Assembly: GCA_963402885.1 (NCBI GenBank)
Contig: OY727100.1
Location: 23,593,665-23,657,664, forward strand
DNA length: 64,000 nt
Origin: Antedon bifida
Taxonomy: Eukaryota; Echinodermata; Crinoidea; Comatulida; Antedonidae
Direction: 5' to 3'
Shown: piece by piece, positions 20,869 through 35,585 of the stretch
How positions within the stretch are numbered: position 1 is the first letter of the stretch
How the letters are laid out: each line of letters opens with the position of its first letter
Notes under the pieces: generated by a model
Told to the model about the DNA's origin: nothing
What the model saw: only the letters and a program-made list of their open reading frames with translations
Databases searched by the model: none
Position numbers and translations under genes: made by a program

Positions 20869-23800
20869 ATCTGTGAATAAAACATTAATATTTTACAATT
20901 TGTTTATTAATAATGTCAGAAAAAATGAAAGTTATTGGATAGGTATTTTTGTCATAATTTAATTCAACAATTTCTTTACAAAATGTTTACTCTCAGAAAT
21001 CATTAGAGATGCACAGTAAGGTAGCCCACAATACATCATTAAGCACATGAAAGGCCGACTATCAAACACCATGGAGTTCTTTACTCCATGCAAACACTGA
21101 GTATGGAAGAAATATTATATAACACCATTCTCATGTATTCATCAACCATGTTTTATTGTTTAAAAAATACAAATTCACAATTATTGTGTGCCAAATTATT
21201 AGAAATTGAATAATCAATAGGCCTATTTTTAATTGTCGCTTTGTACAAAACTGTGATTAATCGGCGGTACACTTAATTGGCGAATCATAAAGCAATTAGT
21301 TACAAACTAATTTAGATATTTTTCGACCCGGTGCGCGCACGGCAGTGACACGAATCAGACGCAGCTATAGAAACCGTACACGATGCGTAATAATCGATGT
21401 AATTGGTATAAAACGGTCACCACCAGTATGATGATTCGGAAATATATTAGGATGTTGAAGAAACCCAGTTTATGAATGTTATCGCATCCATAAGTACACT
21501 GGTTTCTCCAGGCCAGTGGACTCTTGCTGAGCGCGATGGAAACACGACACACACTAAATGCAGGCTTGTAGTTAAGATCATGCTGAGTTGACATCACTAC
21601 GATACCAAATGTATGAATCACCTTACAAAAATCATAAAATAATGTTGTATAAAATATGACAAAATCTATGCTGCAGCAGCATATACATTGATATCCAACC
21701 TATGTTATTAATATATTATTAATAGTATAATACCGTCGGGTATATATTTCTATAATAATTATGCTTAAGTAACGTTTATAGTTTTATAAGTTGCCACGCC
21801 CATTCGTGATAACTACTCGACGGCTCAGCGGAATAACGGTTTCGGAATGAATTCACACATACTATTAAGTATTTATTATATTATGTTGTTGTTCTTTGGA
21901 ATCGTTTAGTGTTCTTTGTTGCACCTCTCGCTCTAGTTAACACATACGTACGATAATAGACTTAAGTACAAAAGGAATTGCTGTAAAGGTGTTGCAACAA
22001 CAAGTACTGTACTCTATATTACTGAAGATATGCGCGTATTAATCATGATAAAAATATGAGTATAATCATGCTGCTTATTAACATGATTATGACAAAGATA
22101 TTGTAATGGATGTTGAGGTCAATTAGAGATGATAAATATTCCCATTCACACAGACCAATATTGCTTTAGGTTTAACAATAAAATACAAGGCTTTCTTCCG
22201 CTAATGTAATAGCCTACTTGGTGTAATGCTGATATTTTATATTTTATTGTAATTTTTATTATTTATAGTGAACAATAAACAAATAAAGGTTGGCGATTAT
22301 ATGACTAACTAATATGATCAACAGGTTAGACTTCATTAATTATACGATACTATCGATGACACTGTTCAACATATCATTATCCGGATTACGGAAATGACTT
22401 CGTAATACGTAGGTGAGTTCACTAAAAAAAGCCTAAACCAAAATATCATGAATCCGCTTAAAGTTTAGATGTGTGAAAGAGGATGCAGAAGCTCAATGAA
22501 TTCTGCTCCGAAGATGAGCAAAATCTGCCGGGTTTTGTAAAGGGCGCGGTGTCGATTTTCGCAGCTTACCATCCCGCAGGTGAGAAACCGCACTGTTTGC
22601 TTCCGATGTTACTGCTATCACACTAATTAAATATCAACATATTTTATTATTCGTTTCTAGTGCTTATAGTAAAGTGATAAAATCTGAAATAAAATTGAAA
22701 ATAATTGAAATTTCTTACTGCTAAATGTTGTTACCGCTGCTTATAATAAGTCCGGGTGAATAGGCTTTGGAAACTGGAGTGTATAGTCTATTGTACCGGT
22801 AGTGAACAGTACGCTATTCCTCGTTCCAGTTGAACAGGCAGATATAAAGACTAACCAAACGTACAATGAAAGACGGCAATTATCCACATCTCAAACTGAT
22901 TTTAAAAGCCTATTGTACTGAAAAACCGTTAGAATTTGAACATAACGGTAGACTTTTATTGGTGATACTTTTGTAATAATTGTTAGGGTTCAATTACGAG
23001 GTTAAGAGGTACAAAAGAACATCAACCGGGATTATTCAGATACTCGACAGATGATTATCACACACTGGTAATCTGTTTTTGGTTAAATCAATAGTTTAGG
23101 CATTATAGGCTAGGGTTTATTTTAAACAAAGACACTCCCAAATCAAAATATTCACCAAATTTGTTTCGTTTAAGATGATTTCGGATTGAAAATATACCAA
23201 TAAAAAAGCAACGTAAAACACAAATGAAATTAACATATATGAGAGACTTCAATTTCAATTGGTTCCCACTGCCGCTTGTGATTGGTCAAATCATCCGCGT
23301 TGCGCGTGCGTATACGATAGTCATTGCGTACGCGTACGCATATTATGGATATTAAGACTGGTTCCAGCTGAGTGAACATAGTGGATTAAAGATATAGCGC
23401 TTGTTGTTATTTAAATGTGCAAAAGTATTTATACTTACTAATTCATCCAAACACAATGGCGCTGATTTTTAGTCTATAGGCTAGAAGGAAACAGAATGAT
23501 GTTATTGCTTGCAATTTTTGTTTTTGATCCCAACGTCATAAAACATTAAGCTAAGTTATTAATTTATTACACCAACAGGTCACATGAACACTAAAAATAT
23601 TTGCGCACGTGATCAATTTATGGTAAAAGCAAACTTTCATCATTGCCAGCATTGTATTATGTACTCAGAAAAGGAACTTATCTTGTTTGTTAGGCCTATT
23701 TATAGGAAATGTTTACAGTTTAAGAACAATGACTTGAAAACATCACCATGCCGGCCTAAATAATAAACTCTTACAACATTGTCATATGCATTTCTTAAAC

Positions 23801-24808
23801 CATGGATCTCTCTCATTCACCCATGCTTAAACCATGGACCTATTATCGGTCTATGCTTAAACTTAGATAACTGGTAGGTCATCAGGGAATTCTCCCTATA
23901 CAATATTGAATCCTGAACCGTAACACGCCCTCTAGAGAATTTATGAAAAACGAATGTTTAGTGGTTGTCGAATAGGATAGTTATTGCGCACCTTTGAGGA
24001 GAAAAGTGTGCGTGGCTAATATTTGTTTTATGGATATTGTATTATTAGTCTACAAATTTGCTTGTTTCCAGAAATTCAAATCTTCCAGAGCAGAGTTTAG
24101 GTCAATTTTATTATCCAATCTTGAATTACCACCAACTCAGGAACTTGTGTTTGTTTAATATCTATTATTCCATAATATCATTTTTAATTCGTCTTACCTG
24201 ATACAAGTTTCGGTTGATTATTTTGAATGATTTTTAACTTGAGTCAACTATATTTCATTATCATTCGTTTGAAAGAGAAGAAATATTCAGATCTAGTACT
24301 GATTGATTACGATTTATCAAAATTATTATTATCCATAACATTATTGGAAAAAAAATAAATACCGCAAAGTGTGGTTCTGTTTAAAGTTGTTTATTCAAGC
24401 AGGCGGTGCTAGGAAATCAATTAGCCTACATTTTAAATATTCTTGAAAACTATTATAGGCCATACTACTTGAATCAAAAGCAACCTTTGATCACGACACT
24501 ATCAATGATTAACTATTCTTTGTCCTGTTGTTTAAACATTTATTGTGATTCTTCAATCATTATTTGGCGATTCTTTTTTCTATTTTCTTATCAATGAATC
24601 TAAAATGGTTCTAAATTATTAGTCACTGACGGTGTTAAACGAACTCAACAATGAGGTAGCAGTGTGAAAGACCTACACATTTATATAAACGTACTATTTT
24701 CTCCAAAAACTGGACAGTGTTATAACTTTAGCAGTTGTTGAAAGGACTTGTTAGACTTCCTGTTGTTAGGTCCAATCCATATGGACCTGTAAACAGAATC
24801 TGCAAAAC
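20869..24808. other. Divergent interval between genes 2 and 3
   Basis: No protein-coding exon is supported. A minus-strand donor (GGGATG then GTAAGC, exon border at 22570) could end a 5' UTR exon of gene 2. A foldback family 1 relic lies at 23258-23369. A TATATAA-like sequence near 24681 lies about 130 bases upstream of the gene 3 start codon and may be its promoter. The rest is AT-rich and featureless to me. Confidence 0.45.
23258..23369. mobile_element. Foldback family 1, copy 4 (rearranged)
   Basis: The ends GGTTCCCACT and ACTGGTTCCAGCT are kept, with GCCGCTTGTGATTGGTCAAA and GCGTTGCGCG. The other half is replaced by a GC-rich CGTACGCGTACGC-like stretch. Confidence 0.65.
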
Positions 24809-27724
24809 ATGGAAGTTGTTTGTAGAAGTATAGTGAGTTTGATTGTTATAATCTTTACTTCGTGCAATGGTAAGTTTGTAACCTATGTATTATGATTTTC
24901 TGCCGTCTAAGTCCGGTTTTTCTTTTTTATCTATACACAATAATTGTTATTATTTTTCAGTATTAGTGTTCTGCAGTAATGTAACCGTTGAGACACCTTC
25001 AAATCAACTCGCAACAAAAGGAAAACCAGCGATTTTAAAATGCCATTATGATCCGGAAAGTGTGAATGGCGACATCGATATTTCATGGAGTTATGTAAAA
25101 TCTAAACAATTTATAATTAACATAATTGTGAGGAATGAATCTAAAATTGAAGGCTATTTCTTAGCAGCAAAGTCGTTTGGAGATGCTAGTTTAGGCATTG
25201 CTAATGTCACAGAATCTGATGCTGGAATTTATGTTTGCGAAGTAATCATCATTAAGGAGAAACGAGGATCAAAAGCTTCGACGCGGTTAAATATAATATG
25301 TAAGTACTGTAATAGAAAATAATCCTGATAGGAAAGTGCCAATTCTTCACAGAAAATAGATATTTATTTAGATATATATATTATAGACAAGTATTGTAAA
25401 TGTGAATTTTTAGGTACAACAACTATGGAGCGCCTTTGTGTGACACGCAAAAAGTGCATTACAGAATATTTGTTTTATTTAAGGGAATAGTGTACCAAAC
25501 ATTACTCAGCAGCCTTCTGGAATACTTCAAACAGGAAATAGTGTCATCCTTACGTGCGAAACAGATTCACAACCTGTTTCTACTGTCACGTGGTTAGTTA
25601 ATAACAGGACAATTGATGGCGGTAATTACAAAATGGAGGATACTATTCTAAAGATTGACACATTAACTAGAGAAGATCATGGAAGTGAAATTCGATGTAG
25701 ATCTGGAAACAACGCAAGCGTGTTGCTAAGTGAAACTCTCTCGTTGCAAGTAAAGCGTATGTACATTTCTGTCTAATTCTTTTTCTTGTGACTTATTATG
25801 GTAATGGTCTGGCGATTAGTTTCATTCCTGAAAACATCTTTTGTGGATAGTCCATGATCTGAGAAATCATTTGTTAGACTCGATGTTTTACTCTACTCTT
25901 CTTTCCTTTATTTTTTTGGGTCAAACATCAATGTTTAATGTTTTTTTTATCTTATGAACTGTGTAGATTATTTCCAAGATATTTGACTTATAAGTTAAGT
26001 AATGAATGCTTTTTTATTTTAGACGCACCTGTTATAAATCTATCAGTTACTGGAAATACGCTACTATGCCAGGTAGACGCTTTTCCAGTCGCTACAATAA
26101 TTTTATACACAAATAGTTCGAAGTACGAAGAAGTGGAGTTATCATATGTTAAAATGGACATTGATTCATGCGAGCACGTGACATGCGAAGCGTCAAACGA
26201 AGTTTCATCTATGATTACGTCACAACTGGTCTGTGGGACAGGTATGTAATGCACACGTATACAATAGGACTATGAAATTCATACCGTTCATTTAAGTCAA
26301 TTTTATTATTGAATCATCTATTTCTTATAGTAATCATTTTATTTGTCATTGTGTTTTATTTTTAGCACAAAAGACAGATACAGAACATAAACAAGGTAAG
26401 AATATAACAGTGGTGGAGATTAAGATGCATACTTAAACTTGGGTCACTCTTGGACGCAGCGCAAAGACGTAATAATTGACCAATCACGTCACGGTGGATT
26501 ATTCTTTCGTTTGATTAACTCACTTGCGTTACTACGTCGTTGCGTGGGTCCAAGTAGGAACCATGGTTTTTAAACAAATACAAACACAAGTATCTAAGAG
26601 TTCTTACCAATGCTACCCCTAAATATGAACACAATAGGAGGATGTCGTGGGTTTGTAGAAACCACTAACTCATGTATGGTGTGCAGCATATAGTATTTGT
26701 GTTTGCTGTATACATTACCATGTGAATATAGTTTTGACAAACATTGTATTGAATTTTCACGATGACGTCCCTGAAGATATAAATAAGTAACAATTTTATA
26801 ACAACAAAAATTAATGGTTGAACTTATTTACTTCCGCTGTAGGTTTGAGTGGTGGAGCGGTTGTTGGAATCGTAGTTTCAGTTATCGCAATTTCTTTACT
26901 TATAGCTGGATTTATCATTTCTAAAAAACGTAAGTTAGTGATTTTCCAAATAAATTCAAATACAATACTAATTACTATTTGTTATAAACCTTGATTGTGC
27001 AGGGTGTGAGTCAAGGAGCTTACGGTATGTAATAGTTTGGTTAATCTGTATAAGCCCATTGTGTGCGCGCAATTAATTACTCATTTCACGACGCGCCACG
27101 CACAACCACGCAGCGTCATTTGCCTTTTTGTTTAACTTCTATTTTTTATTAGTAATTATTAAAATTGCAAACAATTTTTTACCATTGTAACGAAAACTGG
27201 AATTTTTTTTTCTTGTAATTCATATTTTGCACAACAATTTGACCTTTCACGCTTCATTGCTTGTAAAAACCGAAAGTTCATCGTTTGACTGATTACATTG
27301 GCTTAAGACGACTTAGGCAAGTTTACGACTTTCGCTCTCTGCCGCTGCTGAAACCTTTAATGCATGCGACGGTTGTACACTGCATAGTCCGTGGAAGGTC
27401 TCTTGTTATCCAATGATAAGCGCGCTACTAATATAGACATTCGGTTTGTGTCTTTTGGAGAGCCCTGCAGAATAATTCAATATCTGTTTAATCACGCGAA
27501 GCGTCATTAAAACGAAAGAAAAATGTAGTTTTTTTCTGATCAATTTTGTATTGTCTGTAATATATTATAGTACTGAAAATAATTTAAATTTCGATGAGAT
27601 AAATTTACTTTTGAAATACAATCTTTCCAATGTATATAAAACTAAATAATAGAGTGTTTTCTGTTACTTAGGAAACGCTTTCAAGTATATGCGACCAACA
27701 CAACGAAAAGACTTAGACTGGTGA
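24809..27724 (+). CDS. Gene 3: three-Ig-domain receptor with very short tail
   Basis: Single-pass Ig superfamily protein of about 353 residues. Exons: 24809-24869 (signal, MEVVCRSIVSLIVIIFTSCN), 24961-25299 (V-like Ig, DAGIYVCEV), 25484-25756 (Ig2, TLTREDHGSEIRCRSG), 26023-26241 (Ig3), 26366-26395 (stalk), 26843-26929 (membrane) and 27672-27724. All internal joins are phase 1-1. Ig3 has four cysteines (LLCQ, DSCEHVTCEA, LVCG), the pattern also seen in genes 4, 5 and 7. The membrane exon starts GLSGGAVVGIVVSVIAIS. The tail is only 17 residues, basic, with one tyrosine (FKYMRP) and no clear signalling motif. It ends at TGA 27722-27724. A GTGAGA donor overlaps the stop codon (at 27721), so a longer tail by splicing is possible, but I find no further exon before the satellite array. 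Confidence 0.85.
26436..26565. mobile_element. Foldback family 1, copy 5 (gene 3 intron)
   Basis: Runs from CTTGGGTCACTCTTGGACGC through AATTGACCAATCACGTCACG to TTGCGTGGGTCCAAGTAGG. It lies in the intron between stalk and membrane exons. Confidence 0.8.
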
Positions 27725-27784
27725 GATATCAATTATTTCATTTCATTTATTTCTTTCAATTAAAAAACATGATATTACAATACA

Positions 27785-27790
27785 AATAAA
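27785..27790 (+). terminator. Polyadenylation signal of gene 3
   Basis: AATAAA lies about 60 bases after the gene 3 stop codon on the coding strand, before the satellite array begins. The 27725-28129 gap otherwise holds only 3' flank. Confidence 0.5.
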
Positions 27791-28129
27791 CATAACAAAA
27801 CCCATGATTTAGTTATAAATTACTGGTAAATGGGAACAATGGAATCATTTTACTTATATTCTATACAATTTTAGAGTTTTTCTTAACCATCAGTATTGTT
27901 AATTGTGTAAACCTAGCATTTTAAATTTATAAAGTAGTCCTATTTTTTTGTATAGGTAAGTGGGTTTGCTGTAATTGCATGCATGAAGAGTAACAATATG
28001 TGGCCAGTCCCATTATCCCTTGAGCTTTGTTATAATAAGAAAGTAGAGAAATATACTCATCGATCGGTCAAAGGTCAAGATTATTACATTAAAAGAATGA
28101 AGTACATTGACAATTAGGATCACTAAACG

Positions 28130-31100
28130 GGACTATAGTACAGGGATTTTTTCGAAAAATGGCCAAAATACACACTTTTTAAAATACGGTTATTATGCAA
28201 TAATATTGCTATATATGTGCATATTGCGTTATAAGCATCTTATAGACGTATAGTAACCATTTATGTCAAAAAATAAAAAGGTCGAAAATTGGCCACTGCG
28301 CATGTCAATTGTGCTATAGTAACCAGCTTTATGTCAAAAAACAAAAGGGTCGAAAATCGGCCTTTTTTCGAAAATTTCGGGATTTTTAAAAAAAAATGGC
28401 CAATTTTCGACCTTTTTATTTTTCGATAAAACTGGTTACTATAGCACAATTGACATGCGCAGAACCCATTATTCGACTCTGCGCATGTTTATTATGCTAT
28501 AGTAACCATTTATGTCAAAAGTGGTTACTATAGCACAATTGACATGCGCAGAACCCATTATTCGACTCTGCGCATGTTTATTATGCTATAGTAAACATTT
28601 ATGTCAACAAATAAAAGGGTCGAAAATCGGCCATTTTTCGAGAATTTCCCTGTACTATAGTGGTAACTATAGCACAATTGACATGCGCAGAACCCATTAT
28701 TCGACTCTGCGCATGTTTATTATGCTATAGTAACCATTTATGTCAAAAAATAAAAGGGTCGAATTTGCTATTTTTCGTAAATTTGTCTTTACTATAGTAC
28801 AGGGATTTTTCCAAAAATGGCTAATTTTCGACCTTTTTATTTTTCGATAAAACTGGTTACTATAGCACAATTGATATGCGCAGAACCCATTATTCGACTC
28901 TGTGCATGTTTATTATGCTATAGTAACCATTTATGTAAAAAAATAAAAAGGTCAAAAATTTGCTATTTTTCGAAAATTTCTCTGTACTATTATAGTACAA
29001 GAATTTTTTCCAAAAAATGGCCAATTTTCGACCTTTTTATTTTTTGATAAAACTGGTTACTATAGCACAATTGACATGCGCAGAACCCATTATTCGACTC
29101 TGCACATGTTTATTATGCTATAGTAACTATTTATGTCAAAAGTGGTTACTATAGCACAATTGACATGCGCAGAACCAATTATTCGACTCTGCGCATGTTT
29201 ATTATGCTATAGTAACCATTTATGTCAAAAAATAAAATGGTCGAAAATTTGCTATTTTTCGAAAATTTGCCTTTACTATAGTACAAGGATTTTTCAAAAA
29301 ATGGCCAATTTTCGACCTTTTTGTTTTTCGATAAAACTGGTTACTATAGCACAATTGACATGCGCAGAACCCATTATTCGACTCTGCGCATGTTTATTAT
29401 GCTATAGTAACCATTTATGTCAAAAGTGGTTACTATAGCACAATTGACATGCGCAGAACCCATTATTCGACTCTGCTCATGTTTATTATGCTATAGTAAC
29501 CATTTATGTCATAATACAAAAGGGTCGAAAATCGGCCATTTTTCGAAAATTTCCCTGTACTATAGTACAGGGATTTTTCAAAAAATGGCCAATTTTTGAC
29601 CTTTTTATTTTTCGATAAAACTGGTTACTATAGCACAATTGACATGCGCAGAACCCATTATTCGACTCTGCGCATGTTTATTATGCTATAGTAACCATTT
29701 ATGTCAAAAGTTGTTACTATAGCACAATTGACATGCGCAGAACGCATTATTCGACTCTGCGCATGTTTATTATGCTATAGTAACCATTTATGTCAAAAAA
29801 TAAATAGGTCGAAAATCGGCCATTTTTCGAAAATTTCCCTGTACTATAGTACAGGGATTTTTCCAAAAACGGCCAATTTTCGACCTTTTTATTTTTCGAT
29901 AAAACTGGTTACTATAGCACAATTGAAATGCGCAGAACCCATTATTCGACTCTGCGCATGTTTATTATGCTATAGTAACCATTTATGTCAAAAAATAAAA
30001 AGGTCGAAAATTTGCTATTTTTCGAAAATTTCCCTGTACTATAGTACATGGTTTTTTCAAAAAATGGCCAATTTTCGACCTTTTTATTTTTCGATAAAAC
30101 TGGTTACTATAGCACAATTGACATGCGCAGAACCCATTATTCGACTCTGCGCATGTTTATTATGCTATAGTAACCATTTATGTCAAAAAATAAAAAGGTC
30201 GAAAATTTGCTATTTTTCGAAAATTTCCCTGTACTATAGTACACGGATTTTTTCAAAAAATTGCCAATTTTCGACCTTTTTATTTTTTGATAAAACTGGT
30301 TACTATAGCACAATTGACATGCGCAGAACCCATTATTTGACTCTGCGCATGTTTATTATGCTATAGTAACCATTTATGTCAAAAAATAAATAGGTCGAAA
30401 ATCGGCCATTTTTCGAAAATTTCCCTGTACTATAGTACAGGGATTTTTTCAGAAAAATGGCCAATTTTCGACCTTTTTATTTTTTGATAAAACTGGTTAC
30501 TATAGCACAATTGACATGCGCAGAACGCATTATTCGACTCTGCGCATGTTTATTATGCTATAGTAACCATTTATGTCAACAAATAAAAGGGTCGAAAATC
30601 GGCCATTTTTCGAAAATTTCCCTGTACTATAGTACAGGGATTTTTCAAAAAATGGCCAATTTTCGACCTTTTTATTTTTCGATAAAACTGGTTACTATAG
30701 CACAATTGACATGCGCAGAACCCATTATTCGACTCTGCGCATGTTTATTATGCTATAGTAACCACTTGTGTCAAAAAATAAAAAGGTCGAAAACTTGCTA
30801 TTTTTCAAAAATTTTCCTGTACTATAGTACAGGAATTTTTTCAAAAAAATGGCTAATTTTCGACCTTTTTATTTTTTGATAAAACTGGTTACTATAGCAC
30901 AATTGACATGCGCAGAACCCATTATTCGACTCTGCGCATGTTTATTATGCTATAGTAACCATTTATGTCAAAAGTGGTTACTATAGCACAATTGACATGC
31001 GCAGAACCCATTATTCGACTCTGCGCATGTTTATTATGCTATAGTAACCATTTATGTCAAAAGTGGTTACTATAGCACAATTGACATGCGCAGAACCCAT

Positions 31101-34100
31101 TATTCGACTCTGCTCATGTTTATTATGCTATAGTAACCATTTATGTCAAAATACAAAAGGGTCGAAAATCGGCCATTTTTCGAAAATTTCCCTGTACTAT
31201 AGTACAGGGATTTTTCAAAAAATGGCCAATTTTTGCCCTTTTTATTTTTCGATAAAAGTGGTTACTATAGCACAATTGACATGCGCAGAACCCATTATTC
31301 GACTCTGCGCATGTTTATTATGCTATAGTAACCATTTATGTCAAAAGTGGTTACTATAGCACAATTGACATGCGCAGAACCCATTATTCGACTCTGCACA
31401 TGTTTATTATGCTATAGTAACCATTTATGTCAAAAGTGGTTACTATAGCACAATTGACATGCGCAGAACCCATTATTCGACTCTGCTCATGTTTATTATG
31501 CTATAGTAACCATTTATGTCAAAATACAAAAGGGTCGAAAATCGGCCATTTTTCGAAAATTTCCCTGTACTATAGTACAGGGATTTTTCAAAAAATGGCA
31601 AATTTTTGCCCTTTTTATTTTTCGATAAAAGTGGTTACTATAGCACAATTGACATGCGCAGAACCCATTATTCGACTCTGCGCATGTTTATTATGCTATA
31701 GTAACCATTTATGTCAAAAGTTGTTACTATAGCACAATTGACATGCGCAGAACGCATTATTCGACTCTGCGCATGTTTATTATGCTATAGTAACCATTTA
31801 TGTCAAAAAATAAATAGGTCGAAAATCGGCCATTTTTCGAAAATTTCCCTGTACTATAGTACAGGGATTTTTCCAAAAACGGCCAATTTTCGACCTTTTT
31901 ATTTTTCGATAAAACTGGTTACTATAGCACAATTGAAATGCGCAGAACCCATTATTCGACTCTGCGCATGTTTATTATGCTATAGTAACCATTTATGTCA
32001 AAAAATAAAAAGGTCGAAAATTTGCTATTTTTCGAAAATTTCCCTGTACTATAGTACATGGTTTTTTCAAAAAATGGCCAATTTTCGACCTTTTTATTTT
32101 TCGATAAAACTGGTTACTATAGCACAATTGACATGCGCAGAACCCATTATTCGACTCTGCGCATGTTTATTATGCTATAGTAACCATTTATGTCAAAAAA
32201 TAAAAAGGTCGAAAATTTGCTATTTTTCGAAAATTTCCCTGTACTATAGTACAGGGATTTTTTCAAAAAAATGGCCAATTTTCGACCTTTTTATTTTTTG
32301 ATAAAACTGGTTACTATAGCACAATTGACATGCGCAGAACGCATTATTTGACTCTGCGCATGTTTATTATGCTATAGTAACCATTTATGTCAAAAAATAA
32401 ATAGGTCGAAAATCGGCCATTTTTCGAAAATTTCCCTGTACTATAGTACAGGGATTTTTTCAAAAAAATGGCCAATTTTCTACCTTTTTATTTTTTGATA
32501 AAACTGGTTACTATAGCACAATTGACATGCGCAGAACGCATTATTCGACTCTGCGCATGTTTATTATGCTATAGTAACCATTTATGTCAACAAATAAAAG
32601 GGTCGAAAATCGGCCATTTTTCGAAAATTTCCCTGTACTATAGTACAGGGATTTTTCCAAAAAAGGCCAATTTTCGACCTTTTTATTTTTCGATAAAACT
32701 GGTTACTATAGCACAATTGATATGCGCAGAACCCATTATTCGACTCTGCGCATGTTTATTATGCTATAGTAACCACTTATGTCAAAAAATAAAAAGGTCG
32801 AAAACTTGCTATTTTTCGAAAATTTTCCTGTACTATAGTACAGGGATTTTTCAAAAAATGGCCAATTTTCGACCATTTTATTTTTCGATAAAACTGGTTA
32901 CTATAGCACAATTGACATGCGCAGAACCCATTATTCGACTCTGCGCATGTTTATTATGCTATAGTAACCATTTATGTCAAAAGTGGTTACTGTAGCACAA
33001 TTGACACGCGCAGAACCCATTATTCGACTCTGCGCATGTTTATTATGCTATAGTAACCATTTATGTCAAAAAATAAATAGGTCGAAAATCGGCCATTTTT
33101 CGAAAATTTCCCTGTACTATAGTACAGGGATTTTTTCAAAAAAATGGCCAATTTTCTACCTTTTTATTTTTTGATAAAACTGGTTACTATAGCACAATTG
33201 ACATGCGCAGAACGCATTATTCGACTCTGCGCATGTTTATTATGCTATAGTAACCATTTATGTCAACAAATAAAAGGGTCGAAAACTTGCTATTTTTCAA
33301 AAATTTCCCTGTACTATAGTACATGGTTTTTTCAAAAAATGGCCAATTTTCGACCTTTTTATTTTTCGATAAAACTGGTTACTATAGCACAATTGACATG
33401 CGCAGAACCCATTATTCGACTCTGCGCATGTTTATTATGCTATAGTAACCATTTATGTCAAAAAATAAAAAGGTCGAAAATTTGCTATTTTTCGAAAATT
33501 TCCCTGTACTATAGTACAGGGATTTTTTCAAAAAAATGGCCAATTTTCGACCTTTTTATTTTTTGATAAAACTGGTTACTATAGCACAATTGACATGCGC
33601 AGAACGCATTATTTGACTCTGCGCATGTTTATTATGCTATAGTAACCATTTATGTCAAAAAATAAATAGGTCGAAAATCGGCCATTTTTCGAAAATTTCC
33701 CTGTACTATAGTACAGGGATTTTTTCAAAAAAATGGCCAATTTTCTACCTTTTTATTTTTTGATAAAACTGGTTACTATAGCACAATTGACATGCGCAGA
33801 ACGCATTATTCGACTCTGCGCATGTTTATTATGCTATAGTAACCATTTATGTCAACAAATAAAAGGGTCGAAAATCGGCCATTTTTCGAAAATTTCCCTG
33901 TACTATAGTACAGGGATTTTTCCAAAAAAGGCCAATTTTCGACCTTTTTATTTTTCGATAAAACTGGTTACTATAGCACAATTGATATGCGCAGAACCCA
34001 TTATTCGACTCTGCGCATGTTTATTATGCTATAGTAACCACTTATGTCAAAAAATAAAAAGGTCGAAAACTTGCTATTTTTCGAAAATTTTCCTGTACTA

Positions 34101-35258
34101 TAGTACAGGGATTTTTCAAAAAATGGCCAATTTTCGACCATTTTATTTTTCGATAAAACTGGTTACTATAGCACAATTGACATGCGCAGAACCCATTATT
34201 CGACTCTGCGCATGTTTATTATGCTATAGTAACCATTTATGTCAAAAGTGGTTACTGTAGCACAATTGACACGCGCAGAACCCATTATTCGACTCTGCGC
34301 ATGTTTATTATGCTATAGTAACCATTTATGTCAAAAAATAAATAGGTCGAAAATCGGCCATTTTTCGAAAATTTCCCTGTACTATAGTACAGGGATTTTT
34401 TCAAAAAAATGGCCAATTTTCTACCTTTTTATTTTTTGATAAAACTGGTTACTATAGCACAATTGACATGCGCAGAACGCATTATTCGACTCTGCGCATG
34501 TTTATTATGCTATAGTAACCATTTATGTCAACAAATAAAAGGGTCGAAAACTTGCTATTTTTCAAAAATTTTCCTGTACTATAGTACAGGAATTTTTTCA
34601 AAAAAATGGCTAATTTTCGACCTTTTTATTTTTTGATAAAACTGGTTACTATAGCACAATTGACATGCGCAGAACCCATTATTCGACTCTGCCCATGTTT
34701 ATTATGCTATAGTAACCATTTATGTCAAAAGTGGTTACTATAGCACAATTGACATGCGCAGAACCCATTATTCGACTCTGCGCATGTTTATTATGCTATA
34801 GTAACCATTTATGTCAAAAAATAAATGGGTCGAAAATCGGCCATTTTTCGAAAAGGTCGAAAAGTTGCTTTTTTTCGAAAATTTTCCTGTACTATAGTAT
34901 AGAGATTTTTCCAAAAATGGCAAATTTTCGACCTTTTTATTTTTCGATAAAACTGGTTACTATAGCACAATTTACATGCGCAGAACCCATTATTCGACTC
35001 TGCGCATGTTTATTATGCTATAGTAACCATTTACATCAAAAAATAGAAAGGACGAAAATTTGCCAGTTTTCGAAAAAAAATTGCCAAAATACGCACTTTT
35101 TAAAATATTATATATGCTATAATATGTGCATATATTGCGTGAAATCATCTTATAGACGTATAATAGCCAAATATTATGGCATAATAATAATAGTATTTTA
35201 GTGAATATTTTGACTATTTTTCAAAAAACGACGAACTTGAATTGACATGCGCAGACCA
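28130..35258. repeat. Palindromic satellite array, about 7.1 kb
   Basis: A head-to-tail array of a foldback monomer. The inner core of about 76-87 bp pairs TGGTTACTATAGCACAATTG and CATGCGCAGA with TCTGCGCATG and CTATAGTAACCA around the centre ACCCATTATTCGAC. Full monomers of about 195-205 bp add outer arms (GGTCGAAAATCGGCCATTTT against AAAATGGCCAATTTTCGACC) and meet at the palindrome GTACTATAGTAC. Core-only and full monomers alternate. Larger blocks repeat almost exactly: 373 bp (31054 to 31427), 1265 bp (32468-34409 region) and 2010 bp (29701 to 31711). The edges at about 28160-28260 and 35080-35180 carry a distinct longer monomer (CACTTTTTAAAATA, CATCTTATAGACGTATA) in the same orientation. 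Long open frames inside are repeat by-products. Confidence 0.95.
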
Positions 35259-35585
35259 CAATAAAATAATATGATCATCACATGTTACCACGATATATTT
35301 AACACCTGGCAACACTTGATAGCATTTATCCTTATGTGTACATATTTTACAGTACTGTGTATCTTACTATATTTTACTGATTTTATCTATTTTTATATTA
35401 AGTTGCCATGAGAAAAACCAATTTCAAATCTTTTGTTAATGATATACCTACCTATTGAAGAAATAATACCTTGTTGAATAAAATCCTTGTATAGAGAGAT
35501 TATTTTTATGCATAACTATCCTCATGTGAAATGACTTCATGTGACTTCAAAATGCAAAAAAAAAGACAATTTTTTTTTGCTTTAA

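Noticed and set aside
28261-35201. Many long plus-strand reading frames of 60-221 codons, reading VTIAQLTCAEPIIRLCACLL and similar
   Set aside because: They are translations of the palindromic satellite. The same residues recur in each monomer, there are no splice sites or domain features, and open length follows the repeat period.
28130-35258. CRISPR-like array
   Set aside because: Repeats are palindromic but not separated by unique spacers, monomers are 76-205 bp, and the genome is clearly eukaryotic.
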